NCBI RefSeq assembly: GCF_900113765.1
Contig: NZ_FOQO01000001.1
Location: 558,001-622,000 of the forward strand
Origin: Parapedobacter indicus
Lineage (GTDB): Bacteria; Bacteroidota; Bacteroidia; Sphingobacteriales; Sphingobacteriaceae
DNA length: 64,000 nucleotides
Reading direction: 5' to 3'
Shown here: positions 25,805 through 34,861 of the stretch, in pieces
How positions within the stretch are numbered: the stretch's first letter is position 1
How the letters are laid out: every line of letters starts with the position of its first letter
The notes under the pieces: generated by a model
Databases searched by the model: none
What the model was told of the DNA's origin: nothing
The model's input: the letters and a program-made list of their open reading frames with translations, nothing else
Translations under genes and position numbers: made by a program

Positions 25805-27511
25805 TTAATTGTTTAAAATCGTTATCGGTATTTTCTTACTGTTTCTCGAACCGGTAAACGGTGTCGTCCGGATGGAAAATACCAGCTGGTAATCATCGGG
25901 TACTTCCGGCATGCGCAGCGTGGTCGAAACAGATGCCGTTCCGCCGGGAGCGATCTGTAGGTGCCGGTAATCACCGGGGATTTCCTTGAAATTTCCGGGA
26001 TCGTAAATCCGCTGGGTAAAGCCATATTCGATAAAACATTTCCATTTTCCGGCGTTGGAGAAGGAAATGGTATCGGAATAGGGATTGTAAAGTTCCAGAT
26101 TTACCCGTTGCAAGGTGCCTGCCCCGACACGTTTGGCCATGCCCTTTACCGTGATTGCCACTTTTTGGTACGTCCGTACCGAATCGATGCGGGTAAGATA
26201 CAGCCGCCCTCGGTTGGTTTCGATGGAATCGGGATTGAATGCTTCGTCATGCCGCTTGAACGATGCAAAATAAGCGGGTTGGTTGCGCAGGCTGTCTTCG
26301 ATGGGCCAATAATCGTATTGGGTTTTCCGGTACGTCCGTGTATTGTACGAAAAGCCGCTGACCGTTTGGTTGACAAAGTTGTAATTCGAGATGTCCTGAA
26401 ATCCATTGTCCATGATCAACTTTTCATCGCCGATCGCTTTGTGCAACTGTTTCGCAAAGGCTACCTTGCCCCAGAATTGCTTTAGCCCCTTTATGTTGGA
26501 CAATCCCGGCAGCGGGAAAATCAGGATTACCCGAATCAGGACAATGAGTCCGATATTGGCGTACAGTAACCGCTTGAACCAACGCGGAAGCTGGGGCAGC
26601 TGGGCGAGATATAGATAGGCGAGTATAAAAAACGGGATAAAAGCCAGCAACGTCCAATGCGCTTCAATGCGGCTTTTGAATGAACTCAGGAAGAAGAACA
26701 GCAAGAAACCAAAGCAGTTGAATTTCAATATCCGTAAAAAGACATCAGGTGTCTTTTGGCGGTATACGTAGTAGTATAAAAAAATGCCCGTCAACGGGCC
26801 CACAATGAGCAATTGGCTGAGCAGGAAATCGGTAGTGAACGAAAACCGGTATTCCCGTGCGGTGCGATCAAACAAGTGGTATTCGATCGACGGATAGCCG
26901 TTGTTTACCTGCCAAAGAATATGCGGTAAAAATAGTACAACTGCCATGCCGGCAATCAGCCAGAAGCTCGGACGCTTAAGTAATTTCCATTGCGCGAGAA
27001 TGGTAAATGCGAATACGAGGATGGCGTGATATTTACTATACAGCATGGCCGCCGCAATCAGGCCCAGAATGAGGGCATAATCAAAGCGATCCTTTTCGAG
27101 GTACTTGCGCAGGAAAAAAAAGAAAAGTACCGTAAAGAAGAAAAGTGGCGTATCCGGTGTGGTGATGAAGCTGTATACATGTAAAATCAGCATGCTGCTG
27201 TACAACAGGATAAATAGGTTAAGTTGATTGGCATACGCTTTCGCAATTTTCCATAAAATGAATATTGCCGCAACGTTGGATACAACACTGAACAACCTCA
27301 CCCCCAGGGCGCCGGGCATCAGCAGCGATCCCAGCTTGATGAATACCGCAACCATCGGTGGATGGTCGTAATATCCCCAGTCGAGAAACCGGCTGAATAC
27401 CCAGTAATAGGTTTCGTCATAATGCAGCTCGGAAAAGGCGGACTGGATGAAATTGATGATTAACCAGGTCAGTAGGAAATAAAAAAGGGTACGTGTGGTT
27501 TTATCTGGCAT
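25805..27511 (-). CDS. ArnT/PMT-family membrane glycosyltransferase (GT39/GT83-like)
   Basis: This 568-residue integral membrane protein starts with a helix and the first periplasmic loop SELHYDETYYWVFSRFLDWGYYDHPP, where the acidic residues match the catalytic region of lipid-phosphate-sugar-dependent transferases. About ten further helices cover residues 70-360. A soluble C-terminal domain of about 200 residues, with Ig-like character near the end, is predicted periplasmic. Such enzymes move a sugar from a polyprenyl-phosphate carrier to lipid A, protein or polysaccharide. The adjacent GtrA-like gene supports polyprenyl-linked sugar use. Confidence 0.85.
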   Translation of the reverse strand: MPDKTTRTLFYFLLTWLIINFIQSAFSELHYDETYYWVFSRFLDWGYYDHPPMVAVFIKLGSLLMPGALGVRLFSVVSNVAAIFILWKIAKAYANQLNLFILLYSSMLILHVYSFITTPDTPLFFFTVLFFFFLRKYLEKDRFDYALILGLIAAAMLYSKYHAILVFAFTILAQWKLLKRPSFWLIAGMAVVLFLPHILWQVNNGYPSIEYHLFDRTAREYRFSFTTDFLLSQLLIVGPLTGIFLYYYVYRQKTPDVFLRILKFNCFGFLLFFFLSSFKSRIEAHWTLLAFIPFFILAYLYLAQLPQLPRWFKRLLYANIGLIVLIRVILIFPLPGLSNIKGLKQFWGKVAFAKQLHKAIGDEKLIMDNGFQDISNYNFVNQTVSGFSYNTRTYRKTQYDYWPIEDSLRNQPAYFASFKRHDEAFNPDSIETNRGRLYLTRIDSVRTYQKVAITVKGMAKRVGAGTLQRVNLELYNPYSDTISFSNAGKWKCFIEYGFTQRIYDPGNFKEIPGDYRHLQIAPGGTASVSTTLRMPEVPDDYQLVFSIRTTPFTGSRNSKKIPITILNN

Positions 27512-27528
27512 AAAAGGCGGATGCTACA

Positions 27529-27921
27529 TCAAGCGGAAAATGTATATAAATAATTCCCTAAAAAATTCCATATAGAGACAATGGCGATTGCAATGAGCTT
27601 GGACAGGTAGAAATTGAGCTTCATTTTTCCATGCAGCAGGAATAGGACCAAGTTGTTGATCAGTAACCCCACCAGCGCAAATCCGACAAACTTGGAAAAT
27701 TCAAAAAACATGTCCTGTCCGGTGGCGTGGAACGTCCAGTATTTGTTTAATAGGTAATTGGTTACCGTTGCTGTACAAAACCCCAAAGAATTAGCTACGT
27801 ATTTATGAAACTTGAATTTCTCCTTGCATAACCAAGTGATTCCGAAATCAACCACTACACCGGATAGGCCAACGAGGCCAAATCGCAGAAACTTGGTGAA
27901 GAATTCCGAATCAATTACCAT
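27529..27921 (-). CDS. GtrA-family membrane protein
   Basis: This 130-residue protein has four membrane helices and the GtrA start KFLRFGLVGLSGVVVDFGITWLC, with the later NYLLNKYWTF motif. ATG 27921 is chosen; a TTG at 27945 is in frame. GtrA proteins are thought to flip polyprenyl-phosphate sugars across the inner membrane. It lies 17 bases upstream of the PMT-like glycosyltransferase on the same strand, so the two probably act together. Confidence 0.88.
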   Translation of the reverse strand: MVIDSEFFTKFLRFGLVGLSGVVVDFGITWLCKEKFKFHKYVANSLGFCTATVTNYLLNKYWTFHATGQDMFFEFSKFVGFALVGLLINNLVLFLLHGKMKLNFYLSKLIAIAIVSIWNFLGNYLYTFSA

Positions 27922-28101
27922 CAGGGCAAATTTTAGTTGGGCCAAACTTAGATAAACTTCGATATAAAAGCAAGTTTATCGCCTTTTCCAGGTGCTTGTG
28001 GACTTCCATGGCTGTGCACCGCAACTGGAACGCTCGCTGTGCTCACACCCCAAGGTTGCTTATGCATAGCCAAAGCAATCCCGGACAACGCCTATGACCC
28101 C

Positions 28102-28205
28102 GATCCGATGTTTTAAGGACGCTGCTCGCAAGCTGGAATCCGCTAAGCTTTGCTTGCGTCTCCACAAGGCTTGCTCTGCAGCGTCCTTAAAACATCTGCG
28201 GAGTC
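28102..28205. repeat. Structured inverted-repeat element between sucB and gtrA
   Basis: In the 27922-28292 gap, a perfect 19-bp inverted repeat (28107-28125 and 28178-28196) flanks a 52-base centre. The centre contains its own 7-bp hairpin (CGCAAGC 28127-28133, GCTTGCG 28152-28158). Outside the arms, CGATCCG (28102-) and the complement of CGGAGTCG (to about 28206) extend the similarity. It is more GC-rich than its surroundings. Small reading frames on both strands mirror each other because of the palindrome and are not believable genes. It may be a dispersed REP/MITE-like element or an RNA hairpin. The rest of the gap shows nothing clear. Confidence 0.65.
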
Positions 28206-28234
28206 GAAATGGCATGCCTGGGAGACAAAAAAAA

Positions 28235-28260
28235 GATGCTGAAGTATACACCTCAGCATC
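28235..28260 (-). terminator. Terminator of sucA-sucB
   Basis: An 8-bp stem (GATGCTGA 28235-28242, TCAGCATC 28253-28260), read on the minus strand, runs into a tract of eight T residues. It lies 32 bases after the sucB stop. Confidence 0.85.
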
Positions 28261-28292
28261 GTTTATAGTATATAACCTAAAACCGGATTGAA

Positions 28293-29558
28293 TTAAACTT
28301 CCAATAACAACCGTGCAGGATCTTCCAGTAGTTGCTTCACACGGACCAGAAAGCTTACTGACTCGCGCCCATCGATGACCCGGTGGTCGTATGACAGCGC
28401 AATATACATCATGGGGCGGATCACGACTTGCCCATTTTCCGCAACAGGTCGCTCGATGATGTTGTGCATCCCCAGAATGGCCGATTGCGGTGCGTTGATG
28501 ATGGGGGTAGATAGCATCGAACCAAAAACCCCACCGTTGGTAATGGTAAATGTTCCGCCTGTCATTTCTTCGATGGTCAGTTTGTTATCCCGGGCTTTGG
28601 TAGCCAGCTCAACAACCGCCTTTTCAATCGCATGAAGTGAAAGCGAATCGGTATTCCGAATGACGGGTACCACCAAACCTTTGGGGGCCGATACCGCAAT
28701 TGAAACATCCACAAAATCACTGTATACAATTTCGTCGCCATCGATGCGGGCATTGACAGCGGGCCATTCTTTCAGCGCAGTACACACGGCCTTGGTGAAG
28801 AAAGACATGAAGCCTAGCCCCACACCGTGCTTTTCCTTAAATATTTCTTTATACTTGGCCCGCAGGTCCATGATGGGTTTCATGTTTACCTCGTTGAAAG
28901 TGGTAAGCATGGCTGTCTCATTTTTGACGGACACCAATCGTTTGGCGATGGTTTTCCGCAATGCCGAGAGCTTTTGCCTCCGTTCGTTGCGTTCGCCGCT
29001 GCTTGCCGGTGCTGATCCGTCTGTCACAGCCGGTTTGGTAGTTTCGGCAGGCGCTGCATTTGATGCTTGAGCTTCCGCTTTTTCCGCGTCCTCTTTGGTA
29101 ATGCGCCCATCTTTGCCCGTGCCTTTTATACCGGAGGGGTCAATATCTTTTTCTCGAAGAATCTTAGCCGCGGCCGGAGAAGCGGTTCCCGTTGCGTAAT
29201 TTTCGCTTTTAGGGGCACCTTCGCTGGTTGCTTGAGGCGCGGTGTCAGACTTCGGAGCCGCTGCGGTTTCCTGTACAGGCGCCTCTTTCTTGTCGCCTTG
29301 GTCACCACTTCCCGACGGGGCCTTGCCTTCCTCAATGGTGGCTACCAATGCACCGATTTCAAGTGTATCGCCCTCTTGGGCAACAATCCGAAGAACGCCG
29401 GCCTTCTCGGCAGGCAGTTCGAAGGTGGCTTTGTCCGATTCGAGCTCGGCAATGTTTTCATCCATTTCCACGTAGTCACCATCCTGTTTCAGCCATTGGG
29501 ATAAGGTTACTTCTGAAATGGACTCGCCTACGGTCGGTACTTTTATTTCTACGCTCAT
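28293..29558 (-). CDS. sucB: Dihydrolipoyllysine-residue succinyltransferase (2-oxoglutarate dehydrogenase E2)
   Basis: This 421-residue protein has a lipoyl domain at about 1-78 with the lipoylated Lys in [11 protein letters not shown] Pro/Ala/Ser-rich linker follows, then an E3-binding domain ([32 protein letters not shown] at about 130-165), a second linker, and the catalytic domain with [12 protein letters not shown] near the C-terminus. It transfers succinyl from E1 to CoA. It lies 24 bases downstream of sucA. The E3 subunit is not in the window. Confidence 0.96.
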   Translation of the reverse strand: MSVEIKVPTVGESISEVTLSQWLKQDGDYVEMDENIAELESDKATFELPAEKAGVLRIVAQEGDTLEIGALVATIEEGKAPSGSGDQGDKKEAPVQETAAAPKSDTAPQATSEGAPKSENYATGTASPAAAKILREKDIDPSGIKGTGKDGRITKEDAEKAEAQASNAAPAETTKPAVTDGSAPASSGERNERRQKLSALRKTIAKRLVSVKNETAMLTTFNEVNMKPIMDLRAKYKEIFKEKHGVGLGFMSFFTKAVCTALKEWPAVNARIDGDEIVYSDFVDVSIAVSAPKGLVVPVIRNTDSLSLHAIEKAVVELATKARDNKLTIEEMTGGTFTITNGGVFGSMLSTPIINAPQSAILGMHNIIERPVAENGQVVIRPMMYIALSYDHRVIDGRESVSFLVRVKQLLEDPARLLLEV

Positions 29559-29582
29559 ATATGACGGTATTTAGCTAAGCTG

Positions 29583-32384
29583 TTAGTCCGCTTTTGCGGC
29601 AACTTTTACGCTGGATTTTACGTTTTCCTTAACCTCGGCACCGGCTTTATCTTCAAAAGCCCTGCCCACTACGGCAAGCTGTTGCGAAATGTGCTGTTTC
29701 GCATATCCGGTAGCCGTACTACTGCTTTCTTTTCGCGATACCACATCGAGCACGATGTTGCGGTTTCTGAATTTACGGCAGATATAGGGCCACGCGCCCA
29801 TGTTTTCAGGCTCTTCCTGTACCCACAGGAACTCCCTTGCGTTTTTGTATTTATTCCGCACGGCACGCAGTTTATCCATAGGGGTGGGGTATAGTTGTTC
29901 CACCCGTACAATAGCCACGTCTTTGCGTTTGTCGGTCTGTTGTTTCTCAAGCAGGTCGTAGTAAATTTTACCGGAGCAGAAAAGCACACGCTTTACATCG
30001 GCCGACTTCACATAACTATCGTCGATGACTTCCTGAAACTGTGACCGGGTGGTGAATTCGGAAATCGGGCTCACAACCTTCGGATGACGCAGCAGGCTCT
30101 TCGGCGTAAACACGATCAGCGGCTTGCGGAAATCGCGCTTAAGCTGTCGGCGTAACACATGGAAAAAGTTTGCCGGAGTGGTGCAGTTGACAATCTGCAT
30201 GTTGTTTTCTGCGCACAATTCCAAAAAGCGCTCAATACGTGCCGAAGAGTGTTCCGGACCTTGCCCTTCCAATCCATGCGGTAATAGCATAACCAGCGCA
30301 TTCGAACGCCGCCATTTGGTCTCCGCACTGGAAATATATTGGTCCACAATAATTTGTGCACCGTTATAAAAATCGCCGAACTGCGCCTCCCAGATGGTCA
30401 GTGATTGCGGGTTTGCCAACGCATAGCCATATTCAAATCCCAATACGCCGTATTCGGAAAGATGGGAGTTGTAAATGTTGAACCGTTCACCTCCGCTGAT
30501 CTGTTGAAGGGGAATGTATTCTTCTTCGGAGTCTTCCAAAGTAAGTACCGCATGGCGATGGGAGAACGTACCGCGCTCTACGTCCTGCCCGCTTACCCGA
30601 ACCCTTGATCCTTCATCCAGCAGCGTGGCATAAGCCATGAGCTCACCCATGGCCCAGTCGAACGTTTTTGATTCAACCATTTTGGCACGTTCATCAAACA
30701 GGCGCGAAATTTTGCGGAAGAATTTTTTATTGTTCGGTAGTGTGGTAATTTCCTTGGCGAGTGTCAAAAACGTCTTTTCAGAAACTCCTGTTTTTGCGGA
30801 AACGAAGATATCTTCGTATTTCGCTTTGCGAAGACCCTTCCATGCACCGGAATACATGGGGTTGTCTTGGGTCAGGTTTTCGTCTTCTTTGGAATCGTCA
30901 AGCCGTTCCTGCAGAAGTTTGCGGAAATCCTTTTCCATCTCCTTTGCCAGGTTTGCATCTACGCTGCCCTGCTCTAGCAATTTCTGATTATAAATTTCGC
31001 GTGGATTGAGATGTTTTTCGATCGCCTTATACAATAACGGCTGCGTGAATTTGGGCTCATCAGCCTCGTTGTGCCCGTACCTCCGGTAACACAACAGGTC
31101 GATAAATACATCGGTGTGGTATTTCTGACGGTATTCAACCGCTAAATTGATCGCATATACCAATGCCTCCACGTCATCACCATTCACATGGAATACGGGC
31201 GACAAGGTCACCTTCGCAATATCGGTACAGTAAGTGGATGACCGCCCATCTTTAAAATTGGTGGTAAAACCTACTTGGTTGTTTACCACAATATGGATGG
31301 TGCCACCGGTGCGGAAACCTTCCAGTTTGGACATCTGAATGACTTCGTAAACAATGCCCTGAGCGGCAACCGCGGCGTCACCATGGATGAGTATCGGTGC
31401 AATCTTAGTCGCATCGCCGCCATATTTCATGTCGATTTTCGAGCGAACAATCCCCTCGACCACCGGATCAACCGTTTCCAGGTGGGATGGGTTGGGCACT
31501 AGGCTCAAATGTACGCTTGCTCCGTGATTGGTCGTGATGTCCGTAGAATAGCCGAGGTGGTATTTCACATCGCCCCCAAAATCCTGCTCCGCTTCTTCTG
31601 CATAGGTTTTCCCTTCAAATTCCGAAAAAACGCTTTCGTACGATTTGCCCAGTATGTTGGTCAGCACATTCAGGCGGCCACGGTGGGCCATGCCGAGTAC
31701 AAATTCCTGGATGCCCAACTCGGTGCCTTTTTCAATGACCGAGTCCAAAGCGGGAATGAGACTCTCCGCACCTTCAAGCGAAAAACGTTTCTGGCCGAGG
31801 AATTTGGTTCCGAGGAAGTTTTCGAACACTACCGCCTCATTCAGCTTTCTGAGTATTCGCTTTTTCGTCTCCAACGGGAAGTTTGGCGTGTTGCGTTCGC
31901 CTTCCATGCGGTCTTGCAACCACTTGATTTTTTCGGGGCTCCGGATGTATTTAAATTCGGCCCCGATGGAGCGGCAGTAGGTGTCTTCGATAAGCTGGCG
32001 GATATCGCGCAATGTGGCGGGCCCCAACCCGATCTCAACACCTGCATTAAATACGGTGTCCATATCGGCTTCCGTGAGGCCGAATGTTTCCAATTCCTTG
32101 CCCGGATAATATTTTCTGCGCTGGCGTACCGGATTGGTCTCGGTGAACAGGTGCCCACGGTCGCGGTAGCCATTGATCATATTTAAGACGTTGATTTCCT
32201 TCAGCACATGGTCGGGAGTGGCCTGGGCACCCGATGCCGTTGCTGTACCGTTCTGGCCGAAATCAAAACCTTCGAAAAATTTTTGCCAGCCGAAATCAAT
32301 AGAATTGGGGTCTTCTTTATATGCTTCGTATAACGAGTCGATGTAGGCCGAATCTGCGTTACTCAGATAAGAAAGCTTGTCCAT
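29583..32384 (-). CDS. sucA: 2-oxoglutarate dehydrogenase E1 component
   Basis: This 933-residue thiamine-diphosphate enzyme has the N-terminal SYLSNADSAYIDSLYEAYKEDPNSI motif for complex assembly, the central GMAHRGRLNVLTN segment, the ThDP/Mg motif HGDAAVAAQG...NNQVGFTT, and the C-terminal transketolase-like parts (YISSAETKWRRSNALVMLLPHGLEGQGPEHSS, WVQEEPENMGAWPY). It decarboxylates 2-oxoglutarate in the TCA cycle. Length is typical. TAACTTTG on the minus strand at 32416-32409, 25 bases before the ATG, is a plausible -7 box. Confidence 0.97.
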   Translation of the reverse strand: MDKLSYLSNADSAYIDSLYEAYKEDPNSIDFGWQKFFEGFDFGQNGTATASGAQATPDHVLKEINVLNMINGYRDRGHLFTETNPVRQRRKYYPGKELETFGLTEADMDTVFNAGVEIGLGPATLRDIRQLIEDTYCRSIGAEFKYIRSPEKIKWLQDRMEGERNTPNFPLETKKRILRKLNEAVVFENFLGTKFLGQKRFSLEGAESLIPALDSVIEKGTELGIQEFVLGMAHRGRLNVLTNILGKSYESVFSEFEGKTYAEEAEQDFGGDVKYHLGYSTDITTNHGASVHLSLVPNPSHLETVDPVVEGIVRSKIDMKYGGDATKIAPILIHGDAAVAAQGIVYEVIQMSKLEGFRTGGTIHIVVNNQVGFTTNFKDGRSSTYCTDIAKVTLSPVFHVNGDDVEALVYAINLAVEYRQKYHTDVFIDLLCYRRYGHNEADEPKFTQPLLYKAIEKHLNPREIYNQKLLEQGSVDANLAKEMEKDFRKLLQERLDDSKEDENLTQDNPMYSGAWKGLRKAKYEDIFVSAKTGVSEKTFLTLAKEITTLPNNKKFFRKISRLFDERAKMVESKTFDWAMGELMAYATLLDEGSRVRVSGQDVERGTFSHRHAVLTLEDSEEEYIPLQQISGGERFNIYNSHLSEYGVLGFEYGYALANPQSLTIWEAQFGDFYNGAQIIVDQYISSAETKWRRSNALVMLLPHGLEGQGPEHSSARIERFLELCAENNMQIVNCTTPANFFHVLRRQLKRDFRKPLIVFTPKSLLRHPKVVSPISEFTTRSQFQEVIDDSYVKSADVKRVLFCSGKIYYDLLEKQQTDKRKDVAIVRVEQLYPTPMDKLRAVRNKYKNAREFLWVQEEPENMGAWPYICRKFRNRNIVLDVVSRKESSSTATGYAKQHISQQLAVVGRAFEDKAGAEVKENVKSSVKVAAKAD

Positions 32385-32473
32385 TTAGTTGTTTATGCAA
32401 TAATGCGCCAAAGTTATAATTATTAAATCGTTTACCATAGCAATACCCCACAATTTTATGGCCAAACTTTACG

Positions 32474-33727
32474 CTATTCGAATTCCATGACCTCTTTGGG
32501 GTAGAACTGCGCGGTCAGCTTTTTGATATCCACTGGTTTGTTGTCTTTGAGACTACTGCCCACGCCCGCCAAATGTGCCCAATTGCCATAATTATTGGCG
32601 GGACCGTAATCGATGAGCTTTTCTTCAAACCAGGCAGCACCTTTCAGCCAATTGACTTTTAATTCATAAATGAGGTACCAAGCAACAATAACCCGCTGGT
32701 AATACGGAAGGTATCCCGTATCATTGAGTTGTTGAATACTTCGGTCTACAATCGGGTTGCCCGTATTTGCGCATTTCCAAAGGTCGAAGCGTTTATCGTC
32801 ATTTGCGGCAATCTCTGGCGGGGTGCCTGTTAAGCCGGTCAGCCGGAAAAAACGATTGCCATGTTTTTTGAACATAAACCGATAATAATCCCGCCACAGC
32901 AACTTCAGTATAATCTGTTCACCGCGCTTCTTATCTAATGTAGTGTTTTCTGCTTCCTTGGTGGCGTGGTACAGCGTATTGGGAGACAACGCACCCACAG
33001 CGATGTAGGGAGAAAGCTGGCTATAATCCTCCAACGTCGACGATTGATCGCGCAGAAATGCCTGCATCTGCTTTAAGGCAACTGCTTCTCCTCCACGAAA
33101 TTCCAGGTTGGAAGCCTGCACAATTTCTTCGCTGCCAAAACCAAGTTCCGCCAATCCTGGGACTTTTCCGGCATCCATTCCTTCCGGTATGCGAAGGGCT
33201 TTCGGTGTGTCCAGCTGCGGGCGTATGGAACTCTCTCGTTCTGTTTTTTTCTTGAAAACCGAAAAAGCATTCGGAATGTCGCGGATGGGAAAGGGAAGAT
33301 CTTCTTTATGATATAAGGTATGGCCAATGAAATGTCTGAGATTGATCTGCATTTTCCAAAGCGCCTCTTCCACAAGCCCCGATATATAGGTCTCTTCATA
33401 GGCTACTTCGCGATGGTGATAAACCTCATCCACCTGGTATTTTTCCGCAATTTGAGGTAGCAACTCCTCCGGGTGGCCATAGTTGACGATCAAGTCACCA
33501 CCCAATTGTTGCAAGGTTTGCCGTAGCGCCAGGACATTTTCCCGAAGGAAGGCGGCACGCAGTACGCCCGTCTTTCGCGTGCCGTATTTGGTCTTAGCGA
33601 AGTGCCGTGGGTCAAAGCAGTAAACGGGTACGATTTGGTGGCTGCGCTCGATAGCGCGAAGCAGAATTTCATTGTCATGAATGCGCAAATCGTTCCTGAA
33701 CCAAACCAAGATCGTCCTCTCTTCCAT
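32474..33727 (-). CDS. Cryptochrome/photolyase family protein, DASH-like
   Basis: This 417-residue protein is read from ATG 33727 (MEERTILVWFRNDLRIHDNE); upstream in-frame residues to 33841 are not conserved. Residues 1-130 form the photolyase antenna-binding Rossmann-like domain. The C-terminal FAD domain has DYSQLSPYIAVGALSP, LLWRDYYRFMFKKHGNRFF, and DTGYLPYYQRVIVAWYLI...NYGNWAHLAGVGS. The WRDYYRF block and the shorter length fit CRY-DASH, which repairs cyclobutane dimers in single-stranded DNA. It has its own minus-strand promoter and is divergent from two SDR genes. Confidence 0.9.
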   Translation of the reverse strand: MEERTILVWFRNDLRIHDNEILLRAIERSHQIVPVYCFDPRHFAKTKYGTRKTGVLRAAFLRENVLALRQTLQQLGGDLIVNYGHPEELLPQIAEKYQVDEVYHHREVAYEETYISGLVEEALWKMQINLRHFIGHTLYHKEDLPFPIRDIPNAFSVFKKKTERESSIRPQLDTPKALRIPEGMDAGKVPGLAELGFGSEEIVQASNLEFRGGEAVALKQMQAFLRDQSSTLEDYSQLSPYIAVGALSPNTLYHATKEAENTTLDKKRGEQIILKLLWRDYYRFMFKKHGNRFFRLTGLTGTPPEIAANDDKRFDLWKCANTGNPIVDRSIQQLNDTGYLPYYQRVIVAWYLIYELKVNWLKGAAWFEEKLIDYGPANNYGNWAHLAGVGSSLKDNKPVDIKKLTAQFYPKEVMEFE

Positions 33728-33750
33728 ACTTACTAAGGGATTAAATTCTA

Positions 33751-33779
33751 CAAATATAAGCTTTATTTGCGGGAAGCAA
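33751..33779 (-). promoter_or_regulatory. Candidate photolyase promoter
   Basis: On the minus strand TTG (33779-33777), 18 nt, TATATTTG (33758-33751), ending 24 bases before the photolyase ATG. Confidence 0.5.
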
Positions 33780-33850
33780 CTACTGTTTTGTCGTCGACAG
33801 GTAAGAATTGACACTAAAATCACAATTGCCAACAATTTCACGAGCGGCTG

Positions 33851-33880
33851 TTTGTAAGCTGTTCATTTTTTTTAAGTTTG
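33851..33880 (+). promoter_or_regulatory. Candidate promoter for the SDR gene pair
   Basis: TTTG (33851-33854), 18 nt, TAAGTTTG (33873-33880), about 95 bases upstream of the first SDR start. It is divergent from the photolyase promoter in the same 245-base gap. Confidence 0.55.
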
Positions 33881-33973
33881 CAAAAAAAAACACCGCCCGG
33901 AAACATTATTGGTTTTCGATTGTAGTAGCTATAATTAATAACCAAGCCGCCTTCTTAAAGGGTATGATTGTAT

Positions 33974-34849
33974 ATGGAAGTCCTGATAACCGGTCTTAAT
34001 AATTATTTAGCAAGAAACATTGCAGTGTGTCTTGCTGAGGCGGATTATCAAGTAACCTGTTTACTGAGGAACAGTAAGTTTTTTTACAAACATGTGCCTA
34101 AAAAATATGGAATTAATATCATTGAAGGTGATCTGTTCCGGGGAACGCTACCGCCGGGCCTGAGCAAAGAAACGCGCGCAGCATTCTATTTTAATCAGTC
34201 GCCTATCGATGAAATTGATATCCGCCTGGAGATGGATCTCATTGCTTTGCAGAAATACATCCGGGTGCTCAAGTCAACAGCATGTGAGCATTTGATCTAC
34301 GTGACAAAATTATCTGACGATAACATCGACCGGGTTAAATCTTTCCTGAATCAAAGCGGAATGGCTTACACGGTTATACGGATTAGTAACATCGTTGGTA
34401 AAGGTTCCGCGCTGATGAATATCTTTTCAAATTTAGCCAAACAGCGATGGATTGTCCTTCCCAAGGAATTTGTAACAAGTCGTTGCCAGCCGATCCATTT
34501 ATTAGATGTGTGTGCCTATCTCAGTAATATTATCCTAAATACCGACACGTATGGGAAGGTGTTTGATATAGGGGGGCCGGAAGTGATGACGTATAAAGAA
34601 GCGTTCGAACGTTATCTGGACATCGCTAAATTGAAGAAAAATATCCTGGCGATACCCGGCTTTGGTAAGCCGATTTCGATTTTTATGGGACGATATGTCT
34701 ATAAGTTTGAACAGGATGTAGCAGCTGCATTTATGGCCTATATGGGCAAAGATCTGGTAGCTGTAAATGATGGACTCGCTGCGTATTATCCGGGAATTAA
34801 ACTGGCGCCCTTTCATGTCTCCTTACGATACGCGCTGGGGTTGTCTTAA
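33974..34849 (+). CDS. NAD(P)-binding SDR-family protein (atypical/NmrA-like)
   Basis: This 291-residue protein starts at ATG 33974 (MEVLITG). The N-terminal beta-alpha-beta unit is recognisable, but its glycine motif is unusual: TGLNNYLARNIA where relatives have TGATGFLG. The later KLSDDNIDR and YTVIRISNIVGKGSALM segments and the GKVFDIGGPEVMTYKEA stretch match atypical SDRs such as YtfG/NDUFA9-like quinone or complex I-associated proteins. No catalytic YxxxK is obvious, so it may bind the cofactor without classic dehydrogenase activity. A second SDR gene follows after 12 bases. Confidence 0.8.
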   Translation: MEVLITGLNNYLARNIAVCLAEADYQVTCLLRNSKFFYKHVPKKYGINIIEGDLFRGTLPPGLSKETRAAFYFNQSPIDEIDIRLEMDLIALQKYIRVLKSTACEHLIYVTKLSDDNIDRVKSFLNQSGMAYTVIRISNIVGKGSALMNIFSNLAKQRWIVLPKEFVTSRCQPIHLLDVCAYLSNIILNTDTYGKVFDIGGPEVMTYKEAFERYLDIAKLKKNILAIPGFGKPISIFMGRYVYKFEQDVAAAFMAYMGKDLVAVNDGLAAYYPGIKLAPFHVSLRYALGLS

Positions 34850-34861
34850 ATCAGCGGGGTA

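Noticed and set aside
28060..28291. Short frames on both strands of the sucB-gtrA gap
   Set aside because: Their products mirror each other because the DNA is an inverted repeat; no start signals or homology.
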